A stretch of DNA of 64,000 bases. Origin: RAM1 sp041905405. GTDB taxonomy: Bacteria; Pseudomonadota; Gammaproteobacteria; Burkholderiales; Burkholderiaceae_C. The translations under genes were made by a program, and so were the position numbers. Positions within the stretch are counted from its first letter, which is position 1. Every line of letters begins with the position of its first letter. This document shows positions 30,015-38,551 of this stretch, piece by piece. Where the stretch lies: positions 57,010 through 121,009 of the forward strand of contig JAYRLC010000008.1 in NCBI GenBank assembly GCA_041905405.1, written 5' to 3'. The notes beneath the pieces are model-generated. The model was given only the letters and a program-made list of their open reading frames with translations, was not told the DNA's origin and ran no database searches.

Positions 30015-30689
30015 ATGAAGCAGATCGCCCTGGACATCGGCCTGGCCGCCGGCCCCACGCTCGCCAGCTTCTGCGCCGGGCCCAACGACGCCGCGCTGCG
30101 CCACCTGCAGCTGTGGGCGGGCAGCCCCACCCGATCGCCCGTGCCGACCTACCTGTGGGGCGCCAGCGGCAGCGGCAAGACCCACCTGCTCAAGGCCGTG
30201 CGCGAGTCATTGCGCGAACAGGGCGCCAGCGCCGGCTGGCTGGACGCCACCGTGACCGAACCGTCCGAGTTCAACGACCAGTGGGCCGTGGTGCTGCTGG
30301 ACGACGTGCACCTGTACACCGCCGTGCAGCAACACGCGGCCTTCAACTGGTTCGTCAACGCGCAAACCCACCAGCGCGGCGTGCTGGCCGCCGGCGACCT
30401 GCCGCCCACGGGCCTGCAGCTGCGCGAAGACCTGCGCACCCGCCTGGGCTGGGGCCACGTGTTCCAGCTGCAGGCGCTGACCGAACCCGAACGCCGTGCC
30501 GTGCTGCGCCAGGCGGCGGACGCGCGCGGCGTGTTCCTGTCCGACGAGGTCATGGACTTCATGCTCACCCGCTTCTCGCGCGACCTGGGCAGCCTGATGC
30601 AGTTGCTGGAGCACCTGGACGGCTACGCGTTGCAGGCCAAGCGCGCCATCACCATTCCGCTCCTCAAATCCATGCTGGAAGACGCCTGA
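30015..30689 (+). CDS. hda: DnaA regulatory inactivator Hda
   Basis: The 224-residue AAA+ protein resembles the DnaA ATPase core without a DNA-binding domain. Walker A is GASGSGKT (49-56) and Walker B-like VVLLDDVHLY follows. The N-terminal MKQIALDIGL resembles the clamp-binding motif QL[SP]LP region of Hda. It stimulates ATP hydrolysis on DnaA after initiation. It heads a tight run hda-HAD-pcnB-folK seen in many Burkholderiales. Confidence 0.92.
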   Translation: MKQIALDIGLAAGPTLASFCAGPNDAALRHLQLWAGSPTRSPVPTYLWGASGSGKTHLLKAVRESLREQGASAGWLDATVTEPSEFNDQWAVVLLDDVHLYTAVQQHAAFNWFVNAQTHQRGVLAAGDLPPTGLQLREDLRTRLGWGHVFQLQALTEPERRAVLRQAADARGVFLSDEVMDFMLTRFSRDLGSLMQLLEHLDGYALQAKRAITIPLLKSMLEDA

Positions 30690-30696
30690 GCCGCCC

Positions 30697-31380
30697 ATGC
30701 CACCCCTGCAACGCATCACCTTCTTCGACCTGGACCACACGCTGTTGCCGATCGACTCGGACCATTCCTGGGGCGTGTTCACCAGCGACATCGGCTGGAC
30801 CGACCCGGCGGAATTCAACCGCCGCAACGACGAGTTCTACGCCCATTACAAGGCCGGCACGCTGGACATCCACGACTATGTGCGCTTTGCGACCGACGCC
30901 GTGCGCGCCCGGGGCGCCGACGCGGCGGCCGCAGCGCATGCCGACTTCATGCGCCGCGTGGTGGTGCCCGAGCTGCGCGACGAGGCCCTGGCCCTGGTGC
31001 GTGGCCACCAGGCGGCGGGCGACCACGTGGTGATCGTCACGGCCACCAATGAATTCGTCACCCGGCCCATTGCCGGCGCGTTCGGCGTGAGCGAACTGAT
31101 CGCCGTGGAGCTGGCCCGCGGTCCCGACGGCTGGATCACGGGTGACATCCTGGGCGTGCCGTCGGCCCGCGAGGGCAAGGTCACGCGCGTGCAGCAGTGG
31201 CTGGCGCAGCGCGGCCTGGCCTGGGACACCGTGCACAGCACCTTCTATTCCGACTCCATCAACGACCTGCCGCTGCTGGAAAAAGTGAACGTACCCGTGG
31301 CCACCAACCCTGACGGCCGCCTGCGCGCCATTGCCGCCGAACGCGGCTGGCGCATACTGGACCTGTTCGACAAAAAGTAA
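30697..31380 (+). CDS. HAD-IB family phosphatase
   Basis: The 227-residue soluble protein has the HAD motif I FFDLDHTLL, motif II IVTATNEF and motif III FYSDSINDLPLLE, with a small helical cap. This is the phosphoserine-phosphatase-like IB subgroup. The substrate is unknown. It starts 7 bp after hda and its stop codon directly abuts the pcnB start. Confidence 0.9.
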   Translation: MPPLQRITFFDLDHTLLPIDSDHSWGVFTSDIGWTDPAEFNRRNDEFYAHYKAGTLDIHDYVRFATDAVRARGADAAAAAHADFMRRVVVPELRDEALALVRGHQAAGDHVVIVTATNEFVTRPIAGAFGVSELIAVELARGPDGWITGDILGVPSAREGKVTRVQQWLAQRGLAWDTVHSTFYSDSINDLPLLEKVNVPVATNPDGRLRAIAAERGWRILDLFDKK

Positions 31381-32976
31381 ATGATCAAGAAATTCATCGA
31401 CAAGCTGCTCGGCAAGGACGCCAGCAGCAAAAACCGCTTCGGCAAGCGCGAGGAAGTCGCGCGCGACGTTCACAACATCGACCCGTCACTGGTGGACGAG
31501 CGCGCCGTCAACGTCGTGCAGACGCTCAAACAGGCGGGGTACGAGGCCTATATCGTGGGCGGCGCCGTGCGCGACCTGCTGGTGGGGCTGCGGCCCAAGG
31601 ACTTCGACGTGGCGACCAACGCCACGCCGGAGCAGGTCAAGGGCCTGTTCCGCCGCGCGTTCATCATCGGGCGGCGCTTTCGCATCGTGCACGTGGTGTA
31701 CGGCCGCGGGCGCGAGCATGAAGTGATCGAGGTGTCGACCTTCCGCGCGTACATGGACAACACCGCCGCCGAACAGGTGGCCGGCAACGAAAAAACCAGC
31801 AAGAGCGAGCTGGCCGGCATGAAGCATGCCGTGGACGCCAGCGGCCGCGTGCTGCGCGACAACGTCTGGGGCCCGCAGGACGAGGACGCCACGCGCCGCG
31901 ACTTCACCATCAACGCGATGTACTACGACCCGGAAACGCAGGTCGTGGTGGATTACCACGGCGGCATCAAGGACGCCAAAAAGCGCGTGCTGCGCATGAT
32001 CGGCGACCCGGCCACGCGCTACCGCGAAGACCCCGTGCGCATCATCCGCGCCGTGCGCTTCGCGGCCAAGCTGAACCCGCTGGGTTTCAAGCTGGACGGC
32101 AAGACCGGGTCGGCCCTGCTGCCCGCGCAGCCGCTGCTGGCCGACGTGCCGCAAAGCCGCCTGTTCGACGAAATGCTCAAGCTGCTGCAAACAGGGCATG
32201 CGTTGGCCACCATCGACCAGCTCAAGGCGCTGGGCCTGTCGCGCGGCATCTACCCGCTGCTGGACGTGGTCGTGGAGCGAGCCGGACAGACCTTTGTGAA
32301 AGCCGCGCTGCAGGACACCGACCGCCGCGTGAACGAAGGCAAGCCGGTGGCGCCCAGCTTCCTGCTGGCGTGCGCGCTGTGGGCTGACGTGCGCGATGGC
32401 TGGGCGCAGCGTATCGCCAGCCGCCAGGCGCCGTTCCCGGCGCTTCAGGACGCGATCGACGACGTGTTCAACGCCCGCATCGGCGACGTATCGGGCCGCG
32501 GCAAGCTGGCCGCCGACATGCGCGAGATCTGGATGATGCAGCCCCGCTTTGAAAAGCGCACGGGCAGCACGCCGTTCAGCCTGGTGGAGCAGCCGCGCTT
32601 TCGCGCGGGCTTTGACTTCATGCGGCTGCGCGCGGATGCCGGCGAAATCGACGTGGTGCTGGCCGACTGGTGGCAGGAATTCAGCATGGCCACCGACGCC
32701 GTGCGTGAAGACCTGCTGGCCCAGGTGCGCGAGGAAACCCAGGGCAAGGGCGCACGCCGCGTGCGGGTGCCACGGCCGCCGGTGACCGAACCGGGCGCGG
32801 GCATCGTGGGCGCGCCGCGCGACGGCCAGGCGGATGGCGGCGCAGACGAAGCAGCGGGCGATGCCCCAGCCGGTGACGGCGCGCCGCGCAAGCGCCGCCG
32901 CCGCCGGCGCAAGCCGGGCGGTGGGGGCAGCCAGGGCAACGCTGGCGGCGCACCCGAAGGCGGCGGCCCGGCATGA
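31381..32976 (+). CDS. pcnB: Poly(A) polymerase I
   Basis: The 531-residue protein has the class II nucleotidyltransferase motif YIVGGAVRDLLVG with DFDVATNATP, RRDFTINAMYY and the RNA-binding region EDPVRIIRAVRFAAKLN. It matches PcnB rather than CCA enzyme in length and in its basic C-terminal tail (RKRRRRRRKPGG). It adds 3' poly(A) tails that promote RNA decay. The start directly follows the HAD gene and the end overlaps folK by 4 bp. Confidence 0.94.
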   Translation: MIKKFIDKLLGKDASSKNRFGKREEVARDVHNIDPSLVDERAVNVVQTLKQAGYEAYIVGGAVRDLLVGLRPKDFDVATNATPEQVKGLFRRAFIIGRRFRIVHVVYGRGREHEVIEVSTFRAYMDNTAAEQVAGNEKTSKSELAGMKHAVDASGRVLRDNVWGPQDEDATRRDFTINAMYYDPETQVVVDYHGGIKDAKKRVLRMIGDPATRYREDPVRIIRAVRFAAKLNPLGFKLDGKTGSALLPAQPLLADVPQSRLFDEMLKLLQTGHALATIDQLKALGLSRGIYPLLDVVVERAGQTFVKAALQDTDRRVNEGKPVAPSFLLACALWADVRDGWAQRIASRQAPFPALQDAIDDVFNARIGDVSGRGKLAADMREIWMMQPRFEKRTGSTPFSLVEQPRFRAGFDFMRLRADAGEIDVVLADWWQEFSMATDAVREDLLAQVREETQGKGARRVRVPRPPVTEPGAGIVGAPRDGQADGGADEAAGDAPAGDGAPRKRRRRRRKPGGGGSQGNAGGAPEGGGPA

Positions 32977-33440
32977 GGCTGCCGGTGCCGGCCTGGGTGG
33001 CGCTGGGCGCCAACCTGGGCGACGCACCGCAGACCGTGGTGCAGGCCGCCATCGCGGCGCTGGCCCGCCTGCCGGGCACCACGCTCACCCGCGCATCGTC
33101 GCTGTACCGCACGGCACCCCTGGACTCCAGCGGGCCCGACTACATCAACGCCGTGGCGCAAATCGCCACCACCCTGACGGCTCCCGGGCTGCTGGCCGAA
33201 CTGCAGGCGCTGGAGCTGGCGGCGGGCCGTGAGCGGCCTTACCGCAACGCGCCGCGCACGCTGGACCTGGACATCCTGCTGTACGGCGGCGCCCACATCG
33301 ACAGCGCCACGCTCACGGTGCCGCATCCCCGCATGCGGGAGCGGGCGTTCGTGCTGGTGCCGCTGGCGGAGATCGCGCCGGAGCTGGTGACGGCCGGCGA
33401 ACTGGCGAAGGTGGCGGGGCAGGGGATCGGGCGGGTTTAA
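32973..33440 (+). CDS. folK: 2-amino-4-hydroxy-6-hydroxymethyldihydropteridine diphosphokinase
   Basis: The 155-residue protein carries HPPK signatures: ALGANLGD, SSLYRTAPL, DYINAVAQI, ELAAGRERPYRNAPRTLDLDILLYG and VPHPRMRERAFVLVPL. It transfers pyrophosphate from ATP to the pterin in folate synthesis. The length is normal. Coupled to pcnB by a 4-bp overlap. Confidence 0.95.
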   Translation: MRLPVPAWVALGANLGDAPQTVVQAAIAALARLPGTTLTRASSLYRTAPLDSSGPDYINAVAQIATTLTAPGLLAELQALELAAGRERPYRNAPRTLDLDILLYGGAHIDSATLTVPHPRMRERAFVLVPLAEIAPELVTAGELAKVAGQGIGRV

Positions 33441-33454
33441 AGTAGGGTTGAACA

Positions 33455-33808
33455 ATGTCCTTCCGCTTGATCGCCGCCATCCCCAAGCTCGCCTCGCTTG
33501 ACATCGAGCGGACCCTGGCCTTCTTCGAAAAACTGGGCTTCAAGCGCGGGGGCAGCTATCCCGACTACGGCATCGTCGTGCGTGACGGTGTCCAGATCCA
33601 CTTCTGGCTGTGCCAGGACGCAAGGATCCCCCGGGAGACGGCGTGCCGCATCGCCGTGGAAGGCATTGAGTCGCTGTACATGGACCTGTCCCCGCTGGGC
33701 GTGATCCATCCCAACGGCGCGCTGGAGGCCAAGCCCTGGGGCGTGCTGGAGTTTTCGGTGCTGGACCCCGACGGCAACCTCGTGACCTTCCAGCAGCCCG
33801 CAGACTGA
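33455..33808 (+). CDS. VOC-superfamily (bleomycin-resistance-like) protein
   Basis: The 117-residue protein has the paired beta-alpha-beta-beta-beta fold of glyoxalase/bleomycin-binding proteins. Evidence includes AIPKLASLDIERTLAFFEKLGFKRGG at the start, IHFWLC, and FSVLDPDGNLVTFQQP at the end with the terminal metal/ligand-side residues. It resembles bleomycin-binding proteins in size. It lies 15 bp after folK and 13 bp before the AAC(6')-like gene, so a small resistance-flavoured cluster is possible. The ligand is unknown. Confidence 0.82.
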   Translation: MSFRLIAAIPKLASLDIERTLAFFEKLGFKRGGSYPDYGIVVRDGVQIHFWLCQDARIPRETACRIAVEGIESLYMDLSPLGVIHPNGALEAKPWGVLEFSVLDPDGNLVTFQQPAD

Positions 33809-33820
33809 CCGCGCGTTCAT

Positions 33821-34345
33821 ATGACCACTCTACCCACCGTCACCCTTCGTCCGCTCGTCGAGCAGGATCTGCCCATGCTGCACGCCTGGCTCAATCGCCC
33901 CCACATCGTCGAATGGTGGGGCGGCGACGCGCAGCGCCCCACGCTGGCCGACGTGCTGGCCGACTACCACCCCGACGCCCTGGCGCGCGAGCAGGTCACG
34001 GCCTATATCGCCATGCTGGGCGACCAGCCCATCGGCTATGCGCAGTCGTACGTGGCCATGGGCAGCGGCGGCGGCTGGTGGGACGACGTGACGGACCCCG
34101 GCATCCGCGGCATCGACCAGTCGCTGGCCGAGCCTGACCTGCTGTCGCGCGGGCTGGGCACGCAGTTGGTGAAGGCGCTGGTCGCCCATCTGTTCAGCGA
34201 CCCGGCCGTGACGGCCGTGCAGACCGACCCCGCGCCGCACAACGCGCGCGCGATCCGCTGCTATGAGAAGGCGGGCTTTCGCACGGTGCGCACCATCGTC
34301 ACGCCCGATGGTCCGGCGCTGTACATGCTGCAGGCGCGGCCATGA
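33821..34345 (+). CDS. AAC(6')-Ib-type aminoglycoside N-acetyltransferase homologue
   Basis: The 174-residue GNAT protein closely follows the AAC(6')-Ib family along its whole length. Shared blocks include AWLNRPHIVEWWGG, RPTLADV, IGYAQSYVAMGSG, TDPGIRGIDQSLA, RGLGTQLVKALV (acetyl-CoA loop) and ARAIRCYEKAGF. By my alignment Trp86 and Asp163 correspond to W102 and D179, the two positions changed in the -cr variant; both are wild type here. No attC site or integrase is adjacent, and base composition matches neighbours. It overlaps the MOSC gene by 4 bp. Likely an intrinsic chromosomal gene; actual resistance is unproven. Confidence 0.88.
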   Translation: MTTLPTVTLRPLVEQDLPMLHAWLNRPHIVEWWGGDAQRPTLADVLADYHPDALAREQVTAYIAMLGDQPIGYAQSYVAMGSGGGWWDDVTDPGIRGIDQSLAEPDLLSRGLGTQLVKALVAHLFSDPAVTAVQTDPAPHNARAIRCYEKAGFRTVRTIVTPDGPALYMLQARP

Positions 34346-34884
34346 GCGCGCGCGTGCTGGCCGTGGGCAGCAGCCCCGTGCACGGGTTTTCCAAGGCGCT
34401 GGCCCCGGCCATCCGCCTGCTGGCCGGCCTGGGGGTTGAAGGCGATGCGCATTGCGGCGCCACCGTGCAGCACCGTTCGCGTGTCGCGCGCGATCCCTCG
34501 CAGCCCAATCTGCGGCAGGTCCACTTGTTGCATGCCGAGCTGTTCGATGAGCTGGCGGCGGGCGGCTTTCAGGTGCAGCCCGGCCAGATGGGCGAAAACA
34601 TCACCACCACCGGCCTGGACCTGCTGGCCCTGCCCACCGGCACGGAGCTGGCCATTGGCGCGCAGGCGGTCGTGCGCCTGACGGGCCTGCGCAACCCGTG
34701 CCCGCAGATCGACCGCTTCCAGCCCGGCCTGACGGCGGCGGTGCTGGACCGTACGGCCGACGGCGCGCTGGTGCGCAAGGCCGGCGTCATGGCCGTGGTG
34801 CTGGCCGGCGGCACGGTGCAGCCCGGCGATGCGGTGGCGGTACTGTTGCCCGCCGGGCCGCACCGGCCGCTTGCGCCCGTCTGA
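34342..34884 (+). CDS. MOSC-domain protein
   Basis: The 180-residue protein has the MOSC fold: LGVEGDAHCGATVQHRSR, QVHLLHAELFDEL, GQMGENITTTGLDLLALP and LTGLRNPCPQIDRF with the conserved Cys that may bind a molybdenum centre or deliver sulfur. Stand-alone MOSC proteins similar to YiiM detoxify N-hydroxylated compounds in other bacteria. Translation is coupled to the acetyltransferase upstream. Confidence 0.88.
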   Translation: MSARVLAVGSSPVHGFSKALAPAIRLLAGLGVEGDAHCGATVQHRSRVARDPSQPNLRQVHLLHAELFDELAAGGFQVQPGQMGENITTTGLDLLALPTGTELAIGAQAVVRLTGLRNPCPQIDRFQPGLTAAVLDRTADGALVRKAGVMAVVLAGGTVQPGDAVAVLLPAGPHRPLAPV

Positions 34885-34936
34885 CGCCAAGCCCGCCGCC
34901 GCGCAACGTGCCCAACCTGTAAGGAGACAGACACTC

Positions 34937-35797
34937 ATGAATTCATCCGCATCCGCGTCGCTGTCCGACTACCTCGTGCTGTCACGCGGGCAGTGGGACG
35001 CCGACAAGTCGCCCGAGGAAATCCAGCAGGCCATCGACGCGTTCTACACGTGGCATGACCAGCTCGTCGCCCAAGGCCGCATGAAGTCGGGCCAGCGCCT
35101 GGCCCGAGACACGCGCCTGGTTTCGCGCAGCGGCGTGCTGGACGGCCCGTTCACCGAGGCCAAGGAGATCGTGGGCGGCTACTGGTTCTTTACCGCCACC
35201 AGCCTGGACGAGGCCTGTGCGCTGGCCGCGCAGAACCCCTGCATGGCCTTCGGTCTGCAGTACGAGGTGCGGCCCGTGGAGCCTGAACGCTGCAGCGCGT
35301 TCGAAGCCACCAGCGAAACACCCGTGCGCGCCCGCCCGCAACTGCATATTCGCCGCGACAACCTGATGGGGCCCGAGATCCGTGCGTTGCTGGAGGAGCA
35401 CCTGGAGCACATGCGCTACATCTCGCCGCCCGAGAGCGTGCATGCGCTGGACCTGAACGCGCTGCGCCGCCCGGAGATCACGTTCTGGACTGCCTGGTCC
35501 GGCACGACGCTGGCCGGCTGCGGCGCGCTCAAGCAGATCAACGCAAAGCATGGCGAAATCAAGTCCATGCGCTCGGCCCAGCGTTTTCGGCGCACCGGCG
35601 TGGGCCAGGCGATGCTCGCGCACATCATGCAGGAGGCGCGCCAGCGCGGCTACACGCGGCTGAGCCTGGAGACGGGCTCGCAGGGCGCCTTCATTCCGGC
35701 GCGCGCGCTGTACACGCGCTTCGGCTTCGCGCCCTGTCCGCCGTTCGAGGGGTACACCGCGGACCCCAGCAGCGTGTTCATGTTCCGGATGCTGTGA
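34937..35797 (+). CDS. YCII-related / GNAT acetyltransferase fusion
   Basis: The 286-residue protein starts at ATG 34937 with an AAGGAG site. Residues 1-115 form a YCII/DGPF-type domain (LVLSRGQWDADKSPEE; DGPFTEAKEIVGGYWFFTATSLDEACALAAQNP). Residues 135-286 form a GNAT domain (MRSAQRFRRTGVGQAMLAHIMQEA; YTRFGFAPCPPFEGY). The second half matches acetyltransferases near PhnO/ElaA-like proteins. The reading frame is continuous across a short linker, so this is a fusion rather than a frameshift. Substrate unknown. Confidence 0.85.
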   Translation: MNSSASASLSDYLVLSRGQWDADKSPEEIQQAIDAFYTWHDQLVAQGRMKSGQRLARDTRLVSRSGVLDGPFTEAKEIVGGYWFFTATSLDEACALAAQNPCMAFGLQYEVRPVEPERCSAFEATSETPVRARPQLHIRRDNLMGPEIRALLEEHLEHMRYISPPESVHALDLNALRRPEITFWTAWSGTTLAGCGALKQINAKHGEIKSMRSAQRFRRTGVGQAMLAHIMQEARQRGYTRLSLETGSQGAFIPARALYTRFGFAPCPPFEGYTADPSSVFMFRML

Positions 35798-35916
35798 TCC
35801 CGCAGGGGCGGCGCTGCCGCCCTGAGCCGCCATTACCTCCCACGTCATTGCCCGCATGACGCCGTTGCGCGACCATGCCTTCAACGACGATTCATCAACG
35901 ACTGGAGGTATCCAAA

Positions 35917-36159
35917 ATGACAGACACCGGACTCATTGCGATTGCATGCGGGCTCATCATCGGGCTGGGCGCCATCGGCGCCTGCATGGGCATCGGCCTG
36001 ATGGGCGGGCGCTTTATCGACGGCGCGGTGCGCCAGCCCGAGATGATGGAGCCGCTGCAGACCAAGATGTTCCTGCTGGCCGGCCTGATCGACGCCAACT
36101 TCCTGATCGGCGTGGGCGTGGCGATGATGTTCGTGTTCGCCAACCCGTTCGCGGGCTAG
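35917..36159 (+). CDS. atpE: F-type ATP synthase subunit c, orphan copy
   Basis: The 80-residue hydrophobic hairpin matches betaproteobacterial subunit c: ALAIACGLIIGLGAIG-like first helix, polar loop RQPEMMEPLQTKMF and second helix LLAGLIDANFLIGVGVAMMF with the essential ion-binding Asp. A GGAGG site precedes ATG 35917. No other atp gene is in the window, so it stands alone. It is probably an extra c subunit of the proteolipid ring, or an assembly/variant subunit, but it could also be the only atpE if the main operon lacks one. Confidence 0.85.
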   Translation: MTDTGLIAIACGLIIGLGAIGACMGIGLMGGRFIDGAVRQPEMMEPLQTKMFLLAGLIDANFLIGVGVAMMFVFANPFAG

Positions 36160-36162
36160 GGT

Positions 36163-36575
36163 CTGCTAACACTACATTTGCCTCTTCGGGCGGGTTTTCT
36201 GAGGTGCGTTTTCTTGACGTCTCTGCTGGCACCTCGCGGCAAAGCCACGCGGGCGGTGTGCGGGGCTGAGGGCTTCACTGTGACGGTCGCCTGCGGCGAC
36301 TGCCCTGTGCTGCTCAGGGATCGGTCGCACCGCAGAACTCACTGCGCGCTACGCGCTCCGTTCAAACAGCTGCGGTGAGTCAGAGCACGAAGCGCGCTTC
36401 GCGCGCCAACACTCACCCTTGCGCTGCTCGGCGTCACAGAGGCGCCCCCAGCCCCGCACTCCGCCCACGTGGCTTTGCGGTGACATTGCTGGCGCGCCAC
36501 CGTTGGAAAGCCCCACCCCTGCCGCGAAGCAGCGAGCGATACAACACAGTCGACCGTTAAACGTAGTGTTGACAG
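36163..36575. repeat. MITE-like hairpin element with terminal inverted repeats
   Basis: This 413-bp element fills the gap between atpE and the cytochrome gene. Its ends are imperfect inverted repeats: left CTGCTAACACTACATTTG, right (reverse complement) CTGTCAACACTACGTTTA. Inside, a 40-bp arm at 36244-36283 is mirrored at 36434-36473 with few mismatches, and shorter stems (GCGCGC-TTC-type) lie between. It holds no supported gene and no transposase. A target duplication is not obvious. Confidence 0.6.
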
Positions 36576-36585
36576 GCCGTGGCCG

Positions 36586-38508
36586 CTACGGCCGCAGCGC
36601 GCTGCGCTGGCGGCTCACGTCCAGCTCGCTCACGGGCCCCGCGCGGTTGCCCCAGGCGTTGCGGATGTGGCTGAGCACCGCCGCCGTGTCCGCGTCGTTG
36701 AGCACCAGCACGTAGGGCGGCATGCCGAACGGCCGCGGGTTGCCCGCGGTGGCCGGCGCAAAGCCGCCGTTCAGCACGATCTGCACCAGGTTGGCCGTCG
36801 CCGGCATGGTGACGGCGCGGTTGCCCGCCAGTGACGGGTAGGCGCCTGGCACGCCTTCGCCGCGCACGCCGTGGCACTGCACGCAGTGCTGTTCGTAAAG
36901 CTTCGCGCCGCGCGTGGCCACGGCGCTGTCCACGGGCAGAGGTGTCTCGGCCGTTGCCCTGGCGGGCGGCAGCGCCTTCAGGTAGGTGGCCATGGCGCGC
37001 AGGTCGGCGTCGTTCAAGTGCTGCGTGCTGTGCTGCACCACTTCGGCCATTGGCCCCAGCATTGACGCGCGCGGCGACGTGCCGGTCTTGAGCAGTTGGG
37101 TGATGTCGGCCAGCGGCCAGTCGGCCACGCCTGCTTCGGCCGCGGACGCGAGCGATGGCGCATACCAGTTCTGCGCGGGGATCAGTCCACCGGCCAGGTC
37201 CAGCTTGTCGTCGGTCGCGCCCAGGGCGTTGCGCGCGGTGTGGCAGGCCGCGCAGTGGCCCAGCCCGCGCACCAGGTAGGCGCCGCGGTTCCAGTCGACG
37301 CCTTGCTTCGGGTCGGCATTGAACGCGCCGGGGCTGAAGTACAGCGCCCGCCACACGGCCAGCGCCGCCTGTGTGCGGTACGGCCAGCGCAGCGCATGCG
37401 GCGTGTTGGCCCGCTGCGCCGGCGGCAGGCTCATGAGCCAGGCGTACAGCGCGTCGGCGTCGGCCCGCGTGACCTGCGTGTAGCTGGGGTAGGGAAAGGC
37501 CGGGTACAGGCGCCGCCCGTCCCGCGATTTGCCATGGTGCAGCGCCTGCCAGAAGTCGGCGTTGGTCCAGCCGCCGATGCCGGTTTGGGGGTCGGGCGTG
37601 ATGTTGCTCGCGTACACGGTGCCAAAGGGCGTGTCGATGCCGCGGCCGCCCGCGCCCGGCGCGCCTCCGGGCGTGGTGTGGCAGGCCAGGCAGTTGCCGG
37701 CGCGCCCCAGATAGGCGCCACGCGCCACGAGCGTGTCGGCGGTGGGGTTGGCGGCGGGGGTGGCGGCGGGCGGCGTTGCGGGTGCCTGCGCCGTGGCGGT
37801 CACAGGCGGCGCAGTGCCGCAGCGTTGCGGCGCGGGTGCCGGCAGCTGGGCCAGGGGCTTGGCTTGCGCCGGCACTGGCTGCGTCGCCAGCCAGGCGGCC
37901 ACGGCGTTGACGTCGGCCAGGTCCATGCGCTTGGCGATATCGGCCATGCAGTCGGGCGCATGGGCGCGGCGCTGGCCGGCGCGCCAGGCACCCAGTTGGG
38001 CGTTCAGGTAGTCGCGCGGCAGGCCCAGCAGACCCGGCGTGGCCGGCTGCACGCCCGTCAGCGCCGCGCCGTGGCATGACGTGCAGGCCGGCAGCCGCCG
38101 CGCAGGGTCGCCCTGCAGCGCCAGCTGGCGGCCGCGCTGCAGCGTGTCGGCGCCCGGCGCGGGCTGCTGGGCGGCCGGCGGCGGGTAGGGCAGGTCCAGC
38201 CCGGCAAAGTACTGCGCCAGCTCCATCAGGTAGGCGTCCGACAGGGGCTCCAGCATGCGCGCCATCAGCCCGTAGTGGCGGCGGCCGTCGCGGAAGTTCA
38301 CGAGCTGGTTGTACAGGTAGCCGGCGGGCTTGCCCGCGATCCGCGGGTAGTACCCGTCGGGGCCGGCGCGGCCTTCCTTGCCGTGGCAGACCGTGCAGGC
38401 CTGGGCGCGCTGCGCCAGGGTGTTTTCAAACGTGGGGAAGGCGGCATGGACGGTGGCGGCTGCCAGCAGCGCCGCCACGGCCGCCAGGGCTCGTGCAATC
38501 GGGTTCAC
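36586..38508 (-). CDS. Five-haem periplasmic cytochrome c (c4-like plus dehydrogenase-subunit-like)
   Basis: The 640-residue protein has a signal peptide (cleavage after about residue 22) and five CxxCH motifs at 38-42, 142-146, 273-277, 419-423 and 542-546. Residues 25-210 resemble a dihaem cytochrome c4. An Ala/Pro-rich linker follows, and residues 255-640 resemble the trihaem cytochrome subunit of membrane alcohol/gluconate dehydrogenases (FGTVYASNITPDPQTGIGGW). No dehydrogenase subunit gene is adjacent. Likely a periplasmic electron carrier, partner unknown. Confidence 0.9.
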   Translation of the reverse strand: MNPIARALAAVAALLAAATVHAAFPTFENTLAQRAQACTVCHGKEGRAGPDGYYPRIAGKPAGYLYNQLVNFRDGRRHYGLMARMLEPLSDAYLMELAQYFAGLDLPYPPPAAQQPAPGADTLQRGRQLALQGDPARRLPACTSCHGAALTGVQPATPGLLGLPRDYLNAQLGAWRAGQRRAHAPDCMADIAKRMDLADVNAVAAWLATQPVPAQAKPLAQLPAPAPQRCGTAPPVTATAQAPATPPAATPAANPTADTLVARGAYLGRAGNCLACHTTPGGAPGAGGRGIDTPFGTVYASNITPDPQTGIGGWTNADFWQALHHGKSRDGRRLYPAFPYPSYTQVTRADADALYAWLMSLPPAQRANTPHALRWPYRTQAALAVWRALYFSPGAFNADPKQGVDWNRGAYLVRGLGHCAACHTARNALGATDDKLDLAGGLIPAQNWYAPSLASAAEAGVADWPLADITQLLKTGTSPRASMLGPMAEVVQHSTQHLNDADLRAMATYLKALPPARATAETPLPVDSAVATRGAKLYEQHCVQCHGVRGEGVPGAYPSLAGNRAVTMPATANLVQIVLNGGFAPATAGNPRPFGMPPYVLVLNDADTAAVLSHIRNAWGNRAGPVSELDVSRQRSALRP

Positions 38509-38551
38509 CGGGCGATGTTAGCCGCCCGTGGTTTCGCCGGTCTGACAGGGC

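Noticed and set aside
33821..34345. AAC(6')-Ib-cr type fluoroquinolone-modifying variant
   Set aside because: The diagnostic positions are Trp and Asp as in the ordinary enzyme.
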